NCBI GenBank assembly: GCA_022494885.1
Contig: JAGVSM010001140.1
Span: forward strand, 1-64,000
Length of the DNA: 64,000 bases
Direction of reading: 5' to 3'
Source of the DNA: Micrasema longulum
Taxonomy: Eukaryota > Arthropoda > Insecta > Trichoptera > Brachycentridae
In this document: piece after piece, positions 9,491 to 20,290 of the stretch
How the letters are laid out: each line of letters starts with the position of its first letter
Position numbering within the stretch: position 1 is the first letter of the stretch
Notes under the pieces: generated by a model
Seen by the model: only the letters and a program-made list of their open reading frames with translations
What the model was told of the DNA's origin: nothing
Databases searched by the model: none
Made by a program: the position numbers and the translations under genes

Positions 9491-12390
9491 ATTGTTATAT
9501 GTTCAGTCTAATTTCCCTAAAATCATTTTTAAACATAAATATTTGAAATATATCTGAACCCTTTGAGACCGTATGTATTGTCAAACGATCACTAACTTTG
9601 TGATTTTGTTTTTCTCATAAAAGTAATAATAATAGTAATCATGGTTTAATAACAAAAATAACAATTTCATTATCTACTACATACACACTTAAGAATATAC
9701 ACGTAAAAGATTTATCTGTTCGCCTAACTTGGTGCAACCTTTTTTAAGGCAGACATTTTTATCCAAAATAAATAATAACATTATTAATATGGTTTATTTA
9801 CTATACAGTTGTGCTATATTTATTTATACCATTTATTATTTTAAAATGTTTTTGAATAATATAAATTTTCCGATCTTTCTCTACCTAAACCCAGTAACCA
9901 ATTGTTTACTTTATTTCATTGAATCCGGGTCATGGTTTTGCAATGTTTGGGTAACATATTGCATATTTTGGGTCCCAGAAACCTGAAAAATAAAATAATT
10001 TATTGTTTTCTATATGCTTGTAATCTTCTCGAGGGCGTTTATTTTTGTCCGCTAAGTTGCAATTCTTAATCTTACCTAAAATAGGATCAGCGTTGCGTGG
10101 GCATTTCAAATAATTTACCGAATTCGATGAAAAGTCTACCTATTTTTAAATATCTTTAACAATTATTTTTTTTTATAAAATAACAGTAGCCACCCCTTCC
10201 CCTCACCGCTCACCTCGATTTTTAATTGTTTTTAATATGCGAAACTGGTTCGTAAAAAAAAACAGTTTTTTGAGTAACGCGGTAAAACCGTGGCTAGTCC
10301 CATCACGAAAACAAAAAATCCAAAAAATCAGCTTTTAGAGCAGTCTGGGAAAATCGTAGCACCCTCATGAAGATGAAAAAAATGTGTCTTTAATAACAGT
10401 TTTTGGCAGCGTGGCTCATTGAATCAATTTTTGTGAAATCTAACGATTAAATATTTTATGATTATAATTTTTATGAGTCTACTGATTTTAGCTTGATGGA
10501 GGTAGACAAAGCTGAATATCATTTACATTTTGATAATTCTACTCTTGTTAGAGTTATTATTTACATTATTGAGGGTCAAATACCGACTGGCCTGTAACGT
10601 AATATTTTTTGATTTATTTACGTTATCATTATAACTATTATTTTTTAATAAAATGAGTTTTAGGATGTATTTGCAACTGTTATTTACTTTCCAAACTCGA
10701 AAAAAACACCGTTTAAAACCTAAAATATGCATAGTAATAATTTATTTAAGAAAAAAAAACATAACAAATTTTTCAAATAATTTCCTAAAAAATATTTTTT
10801 TGCGCTGCCAAATTTGATTCATGTTTCAGAGGGTTGATTTAAAAATGACTTTAAAAACACACCCAAAACTTAATTTCTACATTTCATCGTGAATTATTAA
10901 TTGACTAACCTAGTTTTCGACTACTTCTGAAATAACTCCATAAATCGAATGGTTAGAACATATTTGTACAAGAATATCACTATTGGATTGATTTATGAGA
11001 AATTCGAACAAAAAATTATCTGAACCGCATCAATTTGTATATGGTATTATGGATCTGGTTTCTCTGGTACCACTTTGCTGGTGTTCCACGGCGGGATTCG
11101 CATTTCTTGGGATTTACACCAGTAGACAAATTGGTCCATCATAATTCTTATGAAGTATTACGCTACTGTTTCTTATTATTAGCTAATTGTTAGCATTAGC
11201 GTCATAATTGAATACGAATAGCTTTAGCGATTGCTAATACCACGCTAAATTATATTCGAACTGCCATACACATTACTCGATTTCTATTTTTCGGATTTGT
11301 AATTGAGAGCAGCCATCGACTCGAAAATATTCATCCAGGGTTTTATTTCAGACAAAATCAAAAAGATTTTTTTCTCTGAAATATATTGTGTTTGCTATTG
11401 CGTTACATATATTATTTTATTTTATTACAAGCCTTTAAAATAGAATGTCAAGTAGACGAAAGTGCGCATTTTCACCTCCCACTGTTCGCGTTCAATCGAG
11501 GGAATAAAGATGCCTCAACTGCTCTAGATATTTGCGCAGTGTACGGTGAAAATGCAATGAATCATTGACTTCCGTTGTAAAATAATAAAAGAAAATACAT
11601 TTTTGACTAATTTGTAATATTTTTTTTATGTTGGGTCCTCTTCATTTTAAAAAAAGTCGATCACAACTTCCGCTAACTCCTAATAATGTAGCACGTTGTG
11701 AAGTATAAAAATAATTCAAAAACATAAATAGCCACTTGGCTGTAGGCACAATCAAAACTCTTACATTTTTTTTCCTGAGTACTGAGTACTGATGTAAGCA
11801 GAACATTTTAAAACCAATAAAAAAATGTAAGTGAATGTTCTGTCATCTACTTAAACATCATTAACTTTCATCGATTTTCCGTACGCGATTTTCATATAAA
11901 TTTTTATGGAGTGAACAGAATGAATAATTATTTTAATTATTTTATTTTTTATTGTTTATTTAACTCAATATTTTTTTTTAATGTCTGAGATAAAAATTAG
12001 GGCCGGACGGACGCCGCGTTCCTTCAGATATTGTCAATTCATCCGCCTACGAAAAACGTGTTTTTGTAAATGTATAAAATACCTAACTCACGCGTGCTCG
12101 CTAGCCTAGTCCCTCTCCTTAAATCCAGACTTCCAAAAATATTTTTTACCGGCCTAAAAAAGCATTTGACGTCAGTTATTGTATTAATTTAACTAAGCAC
12201 ATAGCAATAGCATTTAACATGATGTGCTTTGCTAAGATTAGCATGTTAATGAAATATTTTTTCAAATGCAATTATTTTCATTGCGACTTGTTATGGCACC
12301 GCTACCATAAACAACAGCAGAATTATGTTGTTACACTTTTTGTCGTATATGGTAAGTTTACAAGCGAGTAATACGTAATAGTCTTGTAAT
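9491..12390. other. Long featureless AT-rich stretch
   Basis: No coding region, RNA gene or multi-copy element was recognised over almost 3 kb. The only shared sequence seen is a short block at about 11310-11360 (CGAAAATATTCATCCAGGGT) that resembles about 48868-48910. Confidence 0.4.
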
Positions 12391-12392
12391 TC

Positions 12393-12500
12393 GTCCACCT
12401 CGTGGTTAGATCGTTCGACTGCAATGTGTGAGGTCCCGAACCTGGAGTCGGCAACCAACAGAGTAGTATTAAGGTGAACTTTGGACACCATACACTCGCA
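12393..12500 (+). mobile_element. Decayed tRNA-like SINE head
   Basis: CACCTCGTGGTTAGATCG and GTGTGAGGTCCCGAACC resemble the A- and B-box halves of SINE-2 (GCCTCGTGG...GAGGTCTCGGG), but the B box is mutated. The 3' body is unlike other copies. Confidence 0.35.
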
Positions 12501-12542
12501 ACTGAGAAGCAAATATGGAATAAGGATTTTTTTTTAAAAACG

Positions 12543-12790
12543 TTATGACTTGGCCACTTTCAAGAAACGACTGAAACATCTTTTCATATTGTTAAGCCAA
12601 TCGACAGGCTTATAAGATCCCAAATAGATTAGTATTAAATAATATGAAATACATTGGATAAACTTAACCTAAACAATTTTAGAATCTATTTAAATGTAAA
12701 ATGGGTATAGTCATGGTTCATCTGAGCAAATATATGTATCTAGGCATTTATAATAAACAGCAAGATATTATTTTTTGCAAGATTATAAAT
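12543..12790 (-). pseudogene. LINE A-derived non-coding remnant
   Basis: In the same order as 2160-2600 it carries AAGCCAATCGACAGGCTTAT, then a CTTAACCTAAACA block, then GGTTCATCTGAGCAAATATA. Compared with the 2-kb locus it lacks about 270 bases, so one of the two has an internal deletion or insertion. No open frame remains. Confidence 0.4.
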
Positions 12791-12904
12791 ATCTTTTAAT
12801 TTTTATTTACTTTTCTTTCCTGGGCCCCAATTACAATACGAGTTATCTTTGAACAGACAGCTATAAAGAAAAACCGATATTTGTGTTTGAAATTGAGTAT
12901 ATTT

Positions 12905-13030
12905 GCATGAACATTTAAAGTATCTTCGTCGGTAAACTATAATTGAACATGTTTAGAAGAAAAAAATGTATGCATTTTCTACTTTTCATACAGAAAACTT
13001 AATTTTACTTTGCATATAAAATTGAAGATA
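12905..13030. repeat. Short interspersed repeat N, copy 1
   Basis: It shares GTATCTTCGTCGGTAA and CAGAAAACTTAATTTTACTT with 33640-33765, followed in both by GATAAAATTGAAGATAA-type sequence. The class is unknown. Confidence 0.5.
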
Positions 13031-13048
13031 ACGTGCCATTGTAATCGG

Positions 13049-13260
13049 GGCCCTGGACTGATATTCTGAACGGAATTGCGCACGAAGAGATCGCTCTGTT
13101 GGCGTGTAATTGTGTTTTTTACGCGCGCTTTTCCGTTTAGAATACCACTCCTGCGCTACTATTCCGTAGAAAACGCTTTTATCTCTCATATTTTGTATGT
13201 AAACACGCGAGATAAAAGCTGTTTCTACGGCCGCGAGAGCGTTTGGAATAGCAGCCCTGG
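13049..13260. mobile_element. Foldback element next to Tc1
   Basis: The imperfect outer inverted repeats start GCCCTGGACTGATATTCTGA on the left and CCAGGGCTGCTATTCCAAAC on the reverse of the right end. Inside is a strong hairpin: 13164-13185 pairs with 13209-13230, with only a 2-base internal mismatch. Non-coding and MITE-like; no second copy was found in the window. Confidence 0.5.
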
Positions 13261-13344
13261 ATTCTCCCCCTGTCTCGTTCCAAACTCGTTACTTGATCCC
13301 ACGTTCCTCATCAACGTTCCTCATCACATAATGAGGATAACATA

Positions 13345-15014
13345 CACCGCAAGACAAAAAAAATTACGAGTTTACCTGCTACCGCGCCCCTTGACTTTAC
13401 TGAACCCTTTTTCTAAGAAATCCTTTATCGATACCTCTTTCTTTTGTTTAATAAATTAAGGACACCATGTGTCACCTTTCTACAATATTTACATTTTAAA
13501 ATGTCTCAAAAGTCTTGTTTTACCCGCGTTTGAGTGAACATAACACAACAATCATGGAAAGTGCAAAGCAAATGTCGATTGCGATAAAATCCAAAATAAT
13601 CACATTGTCGCAAGAAAACATATCTAATTGTGAAATATCTCGTCGAGTTGGGTATTCAGAAGGTGCAGTGAGGTTTTATTAAAAAAAATCCAAGAAACTG
13701 GATCCATAAAACGGAAAAAAGGAAGCGGACGGGGGCGCGTGACATCTGCCCGAGATGATCGCTTAATAAAAAAAATTGTTATGCGCGATCGATTTTAACG
13801 GCACCTGAAATACACGCAGAGGTGCAGTCTACCAGCACATCAACATTTTCAGTAAAAACAGTGTCCAGGCGGCTGTTGGAGCATGGTTTCCAAGCACGGA
13901 GTCCCGCAAAGAAACCATTACTCACGGACAAAATGAAGAAGGCTAGACTGGATTGGGCGAAAAAGCACCAGAATTGGACCTTGGAGGATTGGCAAAATGT
14001 TGTTTTCTCTGATGAATCAAAATTCAACCTTTTTGGTCCAGACGGCAGAAAGATAGTTCGACGAAAACGTGGGGAAAGATATCATCCGTCGTGCGTCACT
14101 CGAACCGTTAAACATTCACCCTACGTGATGATTTGGGGGTGCATAACAGCATACGGTTTAGGACCTCTAAATTTTGTACAGGGTACGATGAATGCCATTC
14201 AGTACAAAAAAGTGTTAAAAAAACATATTATTCCAACAATCGAGGACATTACGCAGTATACCGCGGACCCAATTTTTCAGGACGATTCTGCGCCGTGCCA
14301 TAGAGCCCGCACTGTGAGTACAAATATATATATTTTTAAATGCATTTTGTGACCACATGATAAATAATTTATTGTTTTTTTATAGATCAATGAATTCAAG
14401 GAGAAAATTGGCTTAAAATCGTTGACGTGGCCCGGGAATAGCCCTGATTTGAACCCGATAGAAAATTTATGGGCGATTATGAAAAAAAAAGTCGGGAAAA
14501 AAAAAATCAAAAAACATTGAGGAATTAAAAAAAAACTTAATTCAAGTTTGGGAAGAAGAAATAACATCAGAAATTTTAGATTCGCTTTACGCTTCTCTAA
14601 ATAATAGAATTTTACATGTTATAAAAAATAAAGGTGAATTCACTAAGTACTAAATATTTTTAAATGTTATAAATATGTTTAAATGTAAAATACTTTAATT
14701 TAAAATAAAGCGATAAGAACCTACTTCTTAAATATGAATTAAAAAATAACATGTCTTTTATTATTCCATCACAAACACTCGACCATAAATGAACCGTTAT
14801 GGTCTCTAAGGTTCGGGTAATCTGATACCTGATATATAATGGCAATTTCTAAGTACAATTCATGAGTAAGATTTTTTATTTTAACCTTGAAATAACGAGT
14901 AGTCATCACATATGTCAAACAATATAAAAAAAACTAATTAAATATCAAGAATAATTCATTATATGTCAATTTTAGTTTTTTTTGAGAACTCGTAAATTTA
15001 TTTGTCTTGCGGTG
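13345..15014 (+). mobile_element. Tc1-like DNA transposon, complete ends
   Basis: A 1670-bp element flanked by TA on both sides (13343-13344 and 15015-15016), the expected target duplication of the Tc1/mariner group. Terminal inverted repeats of about 28 bp begin CACCGCAAGACAAA and end TTACGAGTT; they differ at two positions (13345-13372 versus 14987-15014). It contains one transposase gene with an intron and frameshifts, so this copy is not autonomous. The ends look intact enough to be mobilised in trans (inference). Confidence 0.9.
13554..14653 (+). pseudogene. Tc1-like DD34E transposase, frameshifted, one intron
   Basis: The start ATG (13554) leads into a helix-turn-helix-type N-terminus with CEISRRVGYSEGAV. 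The first frameshift is near 13675 in an A/T run and the second near 13795 (GATCGATTTTAACG). The central frame 13822-14313 carries the first catalytic aspartate in VFSDESKFN and the second in FQDDSAPCHRA. An intron with GTGAGT at 14314 and TTTTTTTATAG ending at 14385 (72 bp) interrupts the gene. Splicing brings in SPDLNPIENLW, whose glutamate lies 34 residues after the second aspartate, giving a DD34E spacing. A third frameshift lies in an A run near 14500, and the frame then closes at TAA 14651-14653. The product would have cut and rejoined the element's ends in the nucleus. Now a pseudogene. Confidence 0.88.
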
Positions 15015-15109
15015 TAAGTATTTTGTTATCAAATTAATGTGTGCAATTTCTATCTACCTACTAAAACAGCGGTAATTTGAAAAAAATATGTGTAAGTATA
15101 AAAAAAAAA

Positions 15110-15347
15110 TCGGCCTCTTGGTGTAATGGTCAGCGCGTTTGACTTCCATGCTAAAGGTCTCGGGTTCGATTCCCGATATGGTTGATGTGAAATATTTCAT
15201 AGTCCCTGGACTGGTACCTGAAGCGTAATACTGATTATCTGACCTTCATATAACAAAAATTGATCACGATACGATGCGATTGGTGTACCAATGCAGTTTC
15301 CTATGCACCATTTTGGGCGGAAAGGGTGATCCTGATGATGATGATAA
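15110..15347 (+). mobile_element. SINE-2, near full-length
   Basis: The tRNA-like head has a TTGGTGTAATGGTCAGCGCG A-box region and a GGTTCGATTCC B box. The body includes CTGGACTGGTACCTGAAGCG, TTGGTGTACCAATGCAGT and CTATGCACCATT, and it ends in GATGATGATGATAAA. Other copies: 21617-21877, 44839-45030, 48657-48824 (-) and fragments. Transcription would be by RNA polymerase III from the internal boxes. Confidence 0.8.
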
Positions 15348-15597
15348 ATCATTGATCAAAGCCAACTAGAGCATCTCCATGATACCAGAAATATGGAAAA
15401 AATCAGTCGCAATTTTCAATTATATGTATATAACGATAAAAACAAACAAACAAAAAAATAAAATCTTATAATATTATAAATCAAACACTGATTTGAGTCT
15501 ATTGAACACTTTATTTTATTTTTACAAATGTAAAAACAAAAATTTCGTGACAATAGTTTCGCCTTGTTAGGGCATTTTCAAACGAATGTGAAGATTA

Positions 15598-15668
15598 GAT
15601 GGATTGAATGGTGTACCAATGCAGTGCCGTATGCCATTAGGTGCGGAAAGGGAATGATGATGATAAAA
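15598..15668 (+). mobile_element. SINE-2 3' end fragment
   Basis: Only the terminal blocks remain: GGTGTACCAATGCAGTGC, CATTAGGTGCGG and GGGAATGATGATGATAAA. Confidence 0.7.
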
Positions 15669-15796
15669 AAATTACAAATTTTGTTAACTTTTTCATTTAA
15701 ATAGTCTGTTTTTTGGTTAGCTGGGAGATATTGCTCTTAGCAATAAACCCGTCAAAGTGCATATTACATACGTTGTATTTGAAGTTTTCACTTGTT

Positions 15797-16040
15797 TCGC
15801 CTCGTGGTCAATGTAGATGTTAGCTCATTTGGCTACTCTACACGAGGCCCCAGAATCGATTCCCAGAAAAATTGACACGAGATATTTATTGAAGAGGGTG
15901 TTTTTTCATCGACATATTTCACTGTCTTTGAACTAGTACCCAAAGCGTGACTGGTCATCTTGCATTCATGAAAACAAATTCCTTCTTATTCGGTGTACAG
16001 TTGCAGTGCTCTGTACGTCATAAGATACAAATAATAATTG
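15797..16040 (+). mobile_element. SINE-2, diverged copy
   Basis: The head TTTCGCCTCGTGG carries a disturbed A box and the B-box relic AATCGATTCCCAG. The body keeps GAGATATTTATTGAAGAGGG, GAACTAGTACCCAAAGCGTG and GGTGTACAGTTGCAGTGC. It is more decayed than the neighbouring 15110 copy, hence probably older. Confidence 0.65.
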
Positions 16041-16374
16041 AACTATGATGGTGACTTATGCGTCGCATCTCCGAGCAGGATAAACAATCTTATTGTTAGG
16101 GGAAAATTCATAAATGCATATAAGGAAATAATTACTAATATATTTTTTATGCAATGGATACGATGTTACATTAAGTAATTACCATGTAAATAAAAGCATA
16201 TTATCCATATTTAGTAATGATTAATTTAATTGATGAATAGAATATTATTCAATAACTTTACAACAAACACAAAATAGAAACAGGGTTACCACTTATTTTT
16301 ATTGGTCATTTTTATATCAGTCGTTTTATTAATTTTTTCAAAAAGATGCACTTTGCGTGGATTTTTTCAAAAAT

Positions 16375-17341
16375 TTATTTTTCAAAAATATTTACAAAAT
16401 AGTCTTAAATTAAAGTCCCGCTGCGTTGCATAAATACAACTTCCCAGCAGGTTCTTATAAATTGCTTCGATTATACATCCTTAAAGTACATTGATAATAA
16501 TATTACATATTACATTATCAAAAATTAAAAACTATCACTATTACAAAAAACTTTTTTCGGTTAACCATAATTTGAGCAAACGTCTCACTTCTGTATTTAA
16601 CTCAGTATTGTAACATGTTAAATATTTTAGGTATACTGTATTGCAGTGTCCTTTTGTCATATTTATTGCAATATCTAGGAACAGCTTGCCCTTCCATACT
16701 AGTAAACCTGGTGTTGTTATCATGTACCAACTTGTGTTTATACTCGGAGTGCGACGCATGCTGACAAATTAATGTGTACTAAAGTAAAGCCCTAACAGAT
16801 AATTTATTTACAGATTTATACATCAATGATATTGAAATATTGTCTCTGGCGGTATAAATCTTTATGTAATAGCAATTTGATCATAGAATTTTGCAAAGTT
16901 TGAAAAAAAATTATGTTGGTTTTACTTGATAACCCCCAGGAAGTTATAGCGTATCGTATGGAGAGATAAATAAATAATTCGTAAGGTATTGACAGGGACA
17001 TAATATATTAATATATACATTCTATCACGTATTGCTCTTAATCGCTTACTCACTTTTCTAATATGTACATCCCATTTAAAATTACAATCTATAGTTAAAC
17101 CTAAATAAACATACTGCTCAATATTTTTAATATTTTCACACATGTACGGTTGCGTAATATCACTATGGATACATGCATAGTTATGTGATAAAATTGACGG
17201 TGTTGTGTGAGTTTTATAGTTCGGTGATCTTATGTGCATAAGTTTAGTTTTCTTAGAGTAAATTATTAAACCTGCGTCATGGGAACATTTTTGCAGGTTT
17301 AAATTTAAGATGCTCGTGTACAGAGATGGAGCTCGTTTCAT
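16375..17341 (-). pseudogene. LINE B, 5'-truncated C-terminal part
   Basis: On the minus strand this is the last third of a non-LTR reverse transcriptase. It includes SHDAGLIIYSKKTKLMHIRS, EQYVYLGLTIDCNFKWDVHI, then RMYILIYYVPVNTLRIIYLS. A second frame carries LQNSMIKLLLHKDLYRQRQY, and the end resembles RRLLKLWLTEKSFL. The 3' untranslated part (AAGAACCTGCTGGGAAGTTG) matches the B copies at 19325 and 42560. There are at least two frameshifts and no catalytic motif. It is a dead insertion. Confidence 0.72.
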
Positions 17342-17394
17342 TAATTTTATCGCAGTATTTTTTTAAAAAATTGTGTAATTTTAAAAACATTCAA

Positions 17395-17560
17395 AAATAC
17401 ACATTTTATTACAAGAATTGATGAATACAGCATGAATGTTAGAATGTGCCCAACTTAAAACACGATTTTTCAGTTTGACTTTGAATTCTTTTATATTTGT
17501 AATATTTTGCATTTCAGAAGATAATTTATTGAATTTTTTGTTTCCCGCGAATTAATAATG
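17395..17560 (-). pseudogene. LINE C-terminal fragment
   Basis: A minus-strand frame reads KFNKLSSEMQNITNIKEFKV and then KLKNRVLSWAHSNIHAV, the FNxL...FKxxL pattern at the extreme C-terminus of many non-LTR elements. It is not clearly the same family as the adjacent LINE B. Confidence 0.4.
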
Positions 17561-17804
17561 TTGTGTGCACTATCCTCTCTGCGATGCATGTTTAATTTAA
17601 TCCGATTTTTCGAAAATTTCAAAGGTATAACATGTATCCTTTTATCTTTGAACAATCATATTATAGATGCTTGTCAATATTTCTTCTACTATATATTAAC
17701 ACAAATTGCTTTAACTAATACTAAATATGTTAAAATCAAAATTTTAAGCACTTTTTTTCTAGTTTTTCTTTAAATAATTCATATAAAAATAATAAATTTT
17801 CAAC

Positions 17805-17880
17805 AATTATAATTTATTTTATTGCCGACCGGTTTTTGAGTTACTACGCGCTCCTTTATCGATGTATAATTTACAAGTGT
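17805..17880 (-). repeat. Repeat P2 terminal fragment
   Basis: On the minus strand ATCGATAAAGGAGCGCG is followed by AAAAACCGGTCGGCAATAAA. This is the hammerhead-like terminal block of repeat P2 (see 33340-33590), with an eroded core. Confidence 0.45.
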
Positions 17881-18079
17881 TGAAAAACAAACTGTTTTAA
17901 TTTTCATGTTAATTACTAAATTAGTAATTTATTTTGTATTATTTTGCTTACACAACTTGCGCCAATGTCAATATATAAAATACAACTTTTCTAAATGCAA
18001 TTTATAGCTAGTTTTAAGCCTTTGTAAGTAGATACGTGTATAATATTTATGTTAACTAAGAGTAAAAGTTAAATTGAAC

Positions 18080-18355
18080 TTAGTTATGCAGAAAGCAGCC
18101 ATACCACAATTTTGAATAATGAGACATTGGTGTTATCGGGTCCAGTAAGGTCAATTCTATGTTCTACTAAAAACTGCCAGGCCGCTTTCGTTCAAAAAAA
18201 CTGTAACCTTCTGAAAATAGTGTTGATCGAAAAAATTACATTTCTCAATTTGCTGAAAACACCCACAGCACTAAAAAATGCTTACGGTATACCTAGATGT
18301 TGATGGAAGATTAGTGCCTTTAGAAATCTAGTTATTTTCAATAAATCAAAGTGGA
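18080..18355 (+). repeat. Interspersed repeat Q, copy 1
   Basis: Starting TTATGCAGAAAGCAGCCATA, it contains GTTATCGGGTCCAGTAAGGT, CAATTCTATGTTC, GCCAGGCCGCTTT and ATTTCTCAATTTGC. The same order occurs on the minus strand at 52270-52600, and a short piece (GCTGCTTTCTGCATAACTGC) lies at about 20345-20400. Conceptual translations of the two long copies are similar in part (LLKxVLIxKxxFLNLxKxPT), so it may derive from a coding sequence, but no family was recognised. Confidence 0.55.
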
Positions 18356-18360
18356 TAATT

Positions 18361-18640
18361 TTATTTTTATTTATTTATTTATTAAACACTTTATATACAT
18401 ATACAATTTATATACATATAAGGGCGGGCATATTGCCTTAAGGGAATTTCTTCCTACCTACCCAAACCGTTCAGTTTGAGAAAATTACAAGTACATGCAC
18501 ATATTGAATCCTCCAATGTTATACAAAAAAAAAACAAACATTGAGAAAATAAAAATACATAAACAATCAACACTATACTATGAAAAGGGGATGGGAAGGA
18601 AAGAAGAAGGATAAATGAACAACTTAAACATTTAGATAGT
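18361..18640 (-). mobile_element. Probable LINE 3' end
   Basis: TTTATTTATTTATTTA followed by GGGCGGGCATATTGCC and AAGGGAATTTCTTCCTACC reads, on the minus strand, as a 3' untranslated region with an AAATA-type tail. No coding part was identified. Confidence 0.4.
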
Positions 18641-18865
18641 GACATTTCAATCTTGACTTAAATGTAAATAAAAAAAGGGGCGTCTCTATACATATATGTA
18701 CATATGTATTCCATTTTAATTTTTTTTAAGTTCAAAATGGGATGCATAGTTTATTTCGATGTTTATATATTTTTTGATACTTTGAAGTTTACTTCATTTT
18801 CATAGTGATAAATTATTATTTAATATGCATATTTAAAAAAAACACATGCATGTATTATTTATCAA

Positions 18866-19286
18866 TGAGGAACTTCAGCCCTACGGGAAATTGGATACAA
18901 AAAATGTTTTCTTACGCGGGGTAAAAATTAGAGCATTAAATTGTACGGCAAAGTTTCTTGAAAATGTACAGAAAAAATAATAAAAAATATTTTGATAAAA
19001 ACGCACTACTTTAAATGACGTCACTGGTTCATGTGAATCAACCTATGATCTGATAGCTATGGAAGATTTCCGGTCTGCTTGTCGCTTCTGGACCAATGGG
19101 AAGAACTGAATGAGAATAAGCGGAAATGAACCTCTGACGTCACACGCGGAGTTTTTTCAGAAATACAAAACTTTAAAAAATCGTAGCACCGATAATACGA
19201 TTTGTAAAAATTAAAAAAAAAAATTGACTTAGTTTAACAGTCTATTAACAAATGAAAAATTTGAAAAAAACCACTGAACTTCCTCA
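18866..19286 (+). mobile_element. MITE E, complete copy
   Basis: A 421-bp non-coding element. The left end TGAGGAACTTCAGCCCTACG and the right end CCACTGAACTTCCTCA are inverted repeats. Conserved interior blocks are GGGAAATTGGATACAAAAAA, GGTAAAAATTAGAGCATTAA and GACGTCACTGGTTCATGTGA. Two TGACGTCA palindromes lie at 19016-19023 and 19135-19142. A complete opposite-orientation copy is at 29426-29824, another at 61346-61735, and partial copies at 39547, 48437, 50567, 52075 and 62985. No target duplication could be fixed. Confidence 0.8.
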
Positions 19287-19324
19287 TTGTCAAATTAAAC
19301 AAAAACATTTCAACTTTCATGGGC

Positions 19325-20290
19325 TTTTTCCGACAGTACAAACATAAACCTCGTTCAGAACTTACAAAATTCAATTATACTGTCAGCGACACGATATTCC
19401 AATATCCTTATTGTATAAATCTATAAATATTTTATCCATTAAAGCTTTATTATGGTCCAAGCTCGTTTCTCAGCATGCGTCTCTATCTGAATAAAGAAAT
19501 AAATTGGAGCATGTATATAATACTCGGTTCACTAGTGTAGATGGACTAGCTCTCCCTAAATTCAATAATAAATACGGGAAAAGAACACTAGAGTACAATG
19601 TACCAAAAATGTATAATATGCTTCCATTAAATATTAAAACCAAAAACTTTTCAGGCTCAAGAGAAAGACGTGTGCTGAGAATCTGGCTTTTAGAACGTGG
19701 TTTTTTGTGATTTTCTATTTTATTTGGAGAAATTTTTATTTTTCTACGTGTAACATATTTTCGGTGCACATATTTACTTTTTTTCCATAGTAATAAGTGT
19801 TTTTATGTTATTTAGTTATTGACGGACTTATGCAGTTCATTCCAACAATGGTAAATACAATTTTTAAAATAAATACAGAAACTAATCAAATAAAATACAA
19901 CTAAATAAAATTAACGCAAAGACAAAAAAAAATACTACCTCAAGACAAGATACGGTCTATCATAATGATTTTTTAAATATACAAAGACTTACACCAAAAA
20001 AGTCCAGATCTTGTCTCGAGTTTACAATACAACACAATCGGGACATTGGTGCATGCAAGCCATAGTTTGTGCTGTGGTGATCAAGGAACAGCACATTATT
20101 ATTTCGCATCCGGCGAATCGGAGCATTGAATTATAGAATTTAATAAATAGGATTATGTATATTTATTAGAATTTAACCATAAGCACCTGCTGACAAACTG
20201 CATTTAATGCAGTTCAGTTGGACTTGATAATTTGTATTTTAATTTTTGGTATGTTTTTGATTAATAAAATTAAAATATAAATAAAAAGTT
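19325..20290 (+). pseudogene. LINE B C-terminus and 3' UTR, interrupted
   Basis: The coding relic includes LEHVYNTRFTSVDGLALPKF, then KYGKRTLEYNVPKMYNMLPL and RVLRIWLLERGFL. The same sequence occurs at 43380-44056. The 3' untranslated part is split: homology stops at about 19811 and resumes at 20131 (TTATAGAATTTAATAAATAG), continuing through AAGCACCTGCTGAC to the A-rich end. The intervening 319 bp is a LINE A fragment flanked by TTAT on both sides. Confidence 0.75.
19812..20130 (-). mobile_element. LINE A 3' fragment inserted in LINE B
   Basis: The minus strand reads PIRRMRNNNVLFLDHHSTNY and then GLHAPMSRLC, close to the copy near 59.7 kb. The 3' terminal block TTATTGACGGACTTATGCAG is shared with 59432. 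Flanking TTAT (19808-19811 and 20131-20134) is consistent with a short target duplication. It is 5'-truncated, as expected of target-primed reverse transcription. Confidence 0.72.

Noticed and set aside
13076..13459. A 127-codon frame running into the Tc1 left end
   Set aside because: It crosses the foldback element and the transposon terminus at 13345, so it cannot be an old gene, and it has no recognisable motif.
15110..15185. tRNA gene candidates (also 4131, 21617, 30610, 44839)
   Set aside because: A and B boxes are present, but the acceptor and anticodon stems do not close well, and the same non-tRNA body follows several copies, so they are SINE heads.
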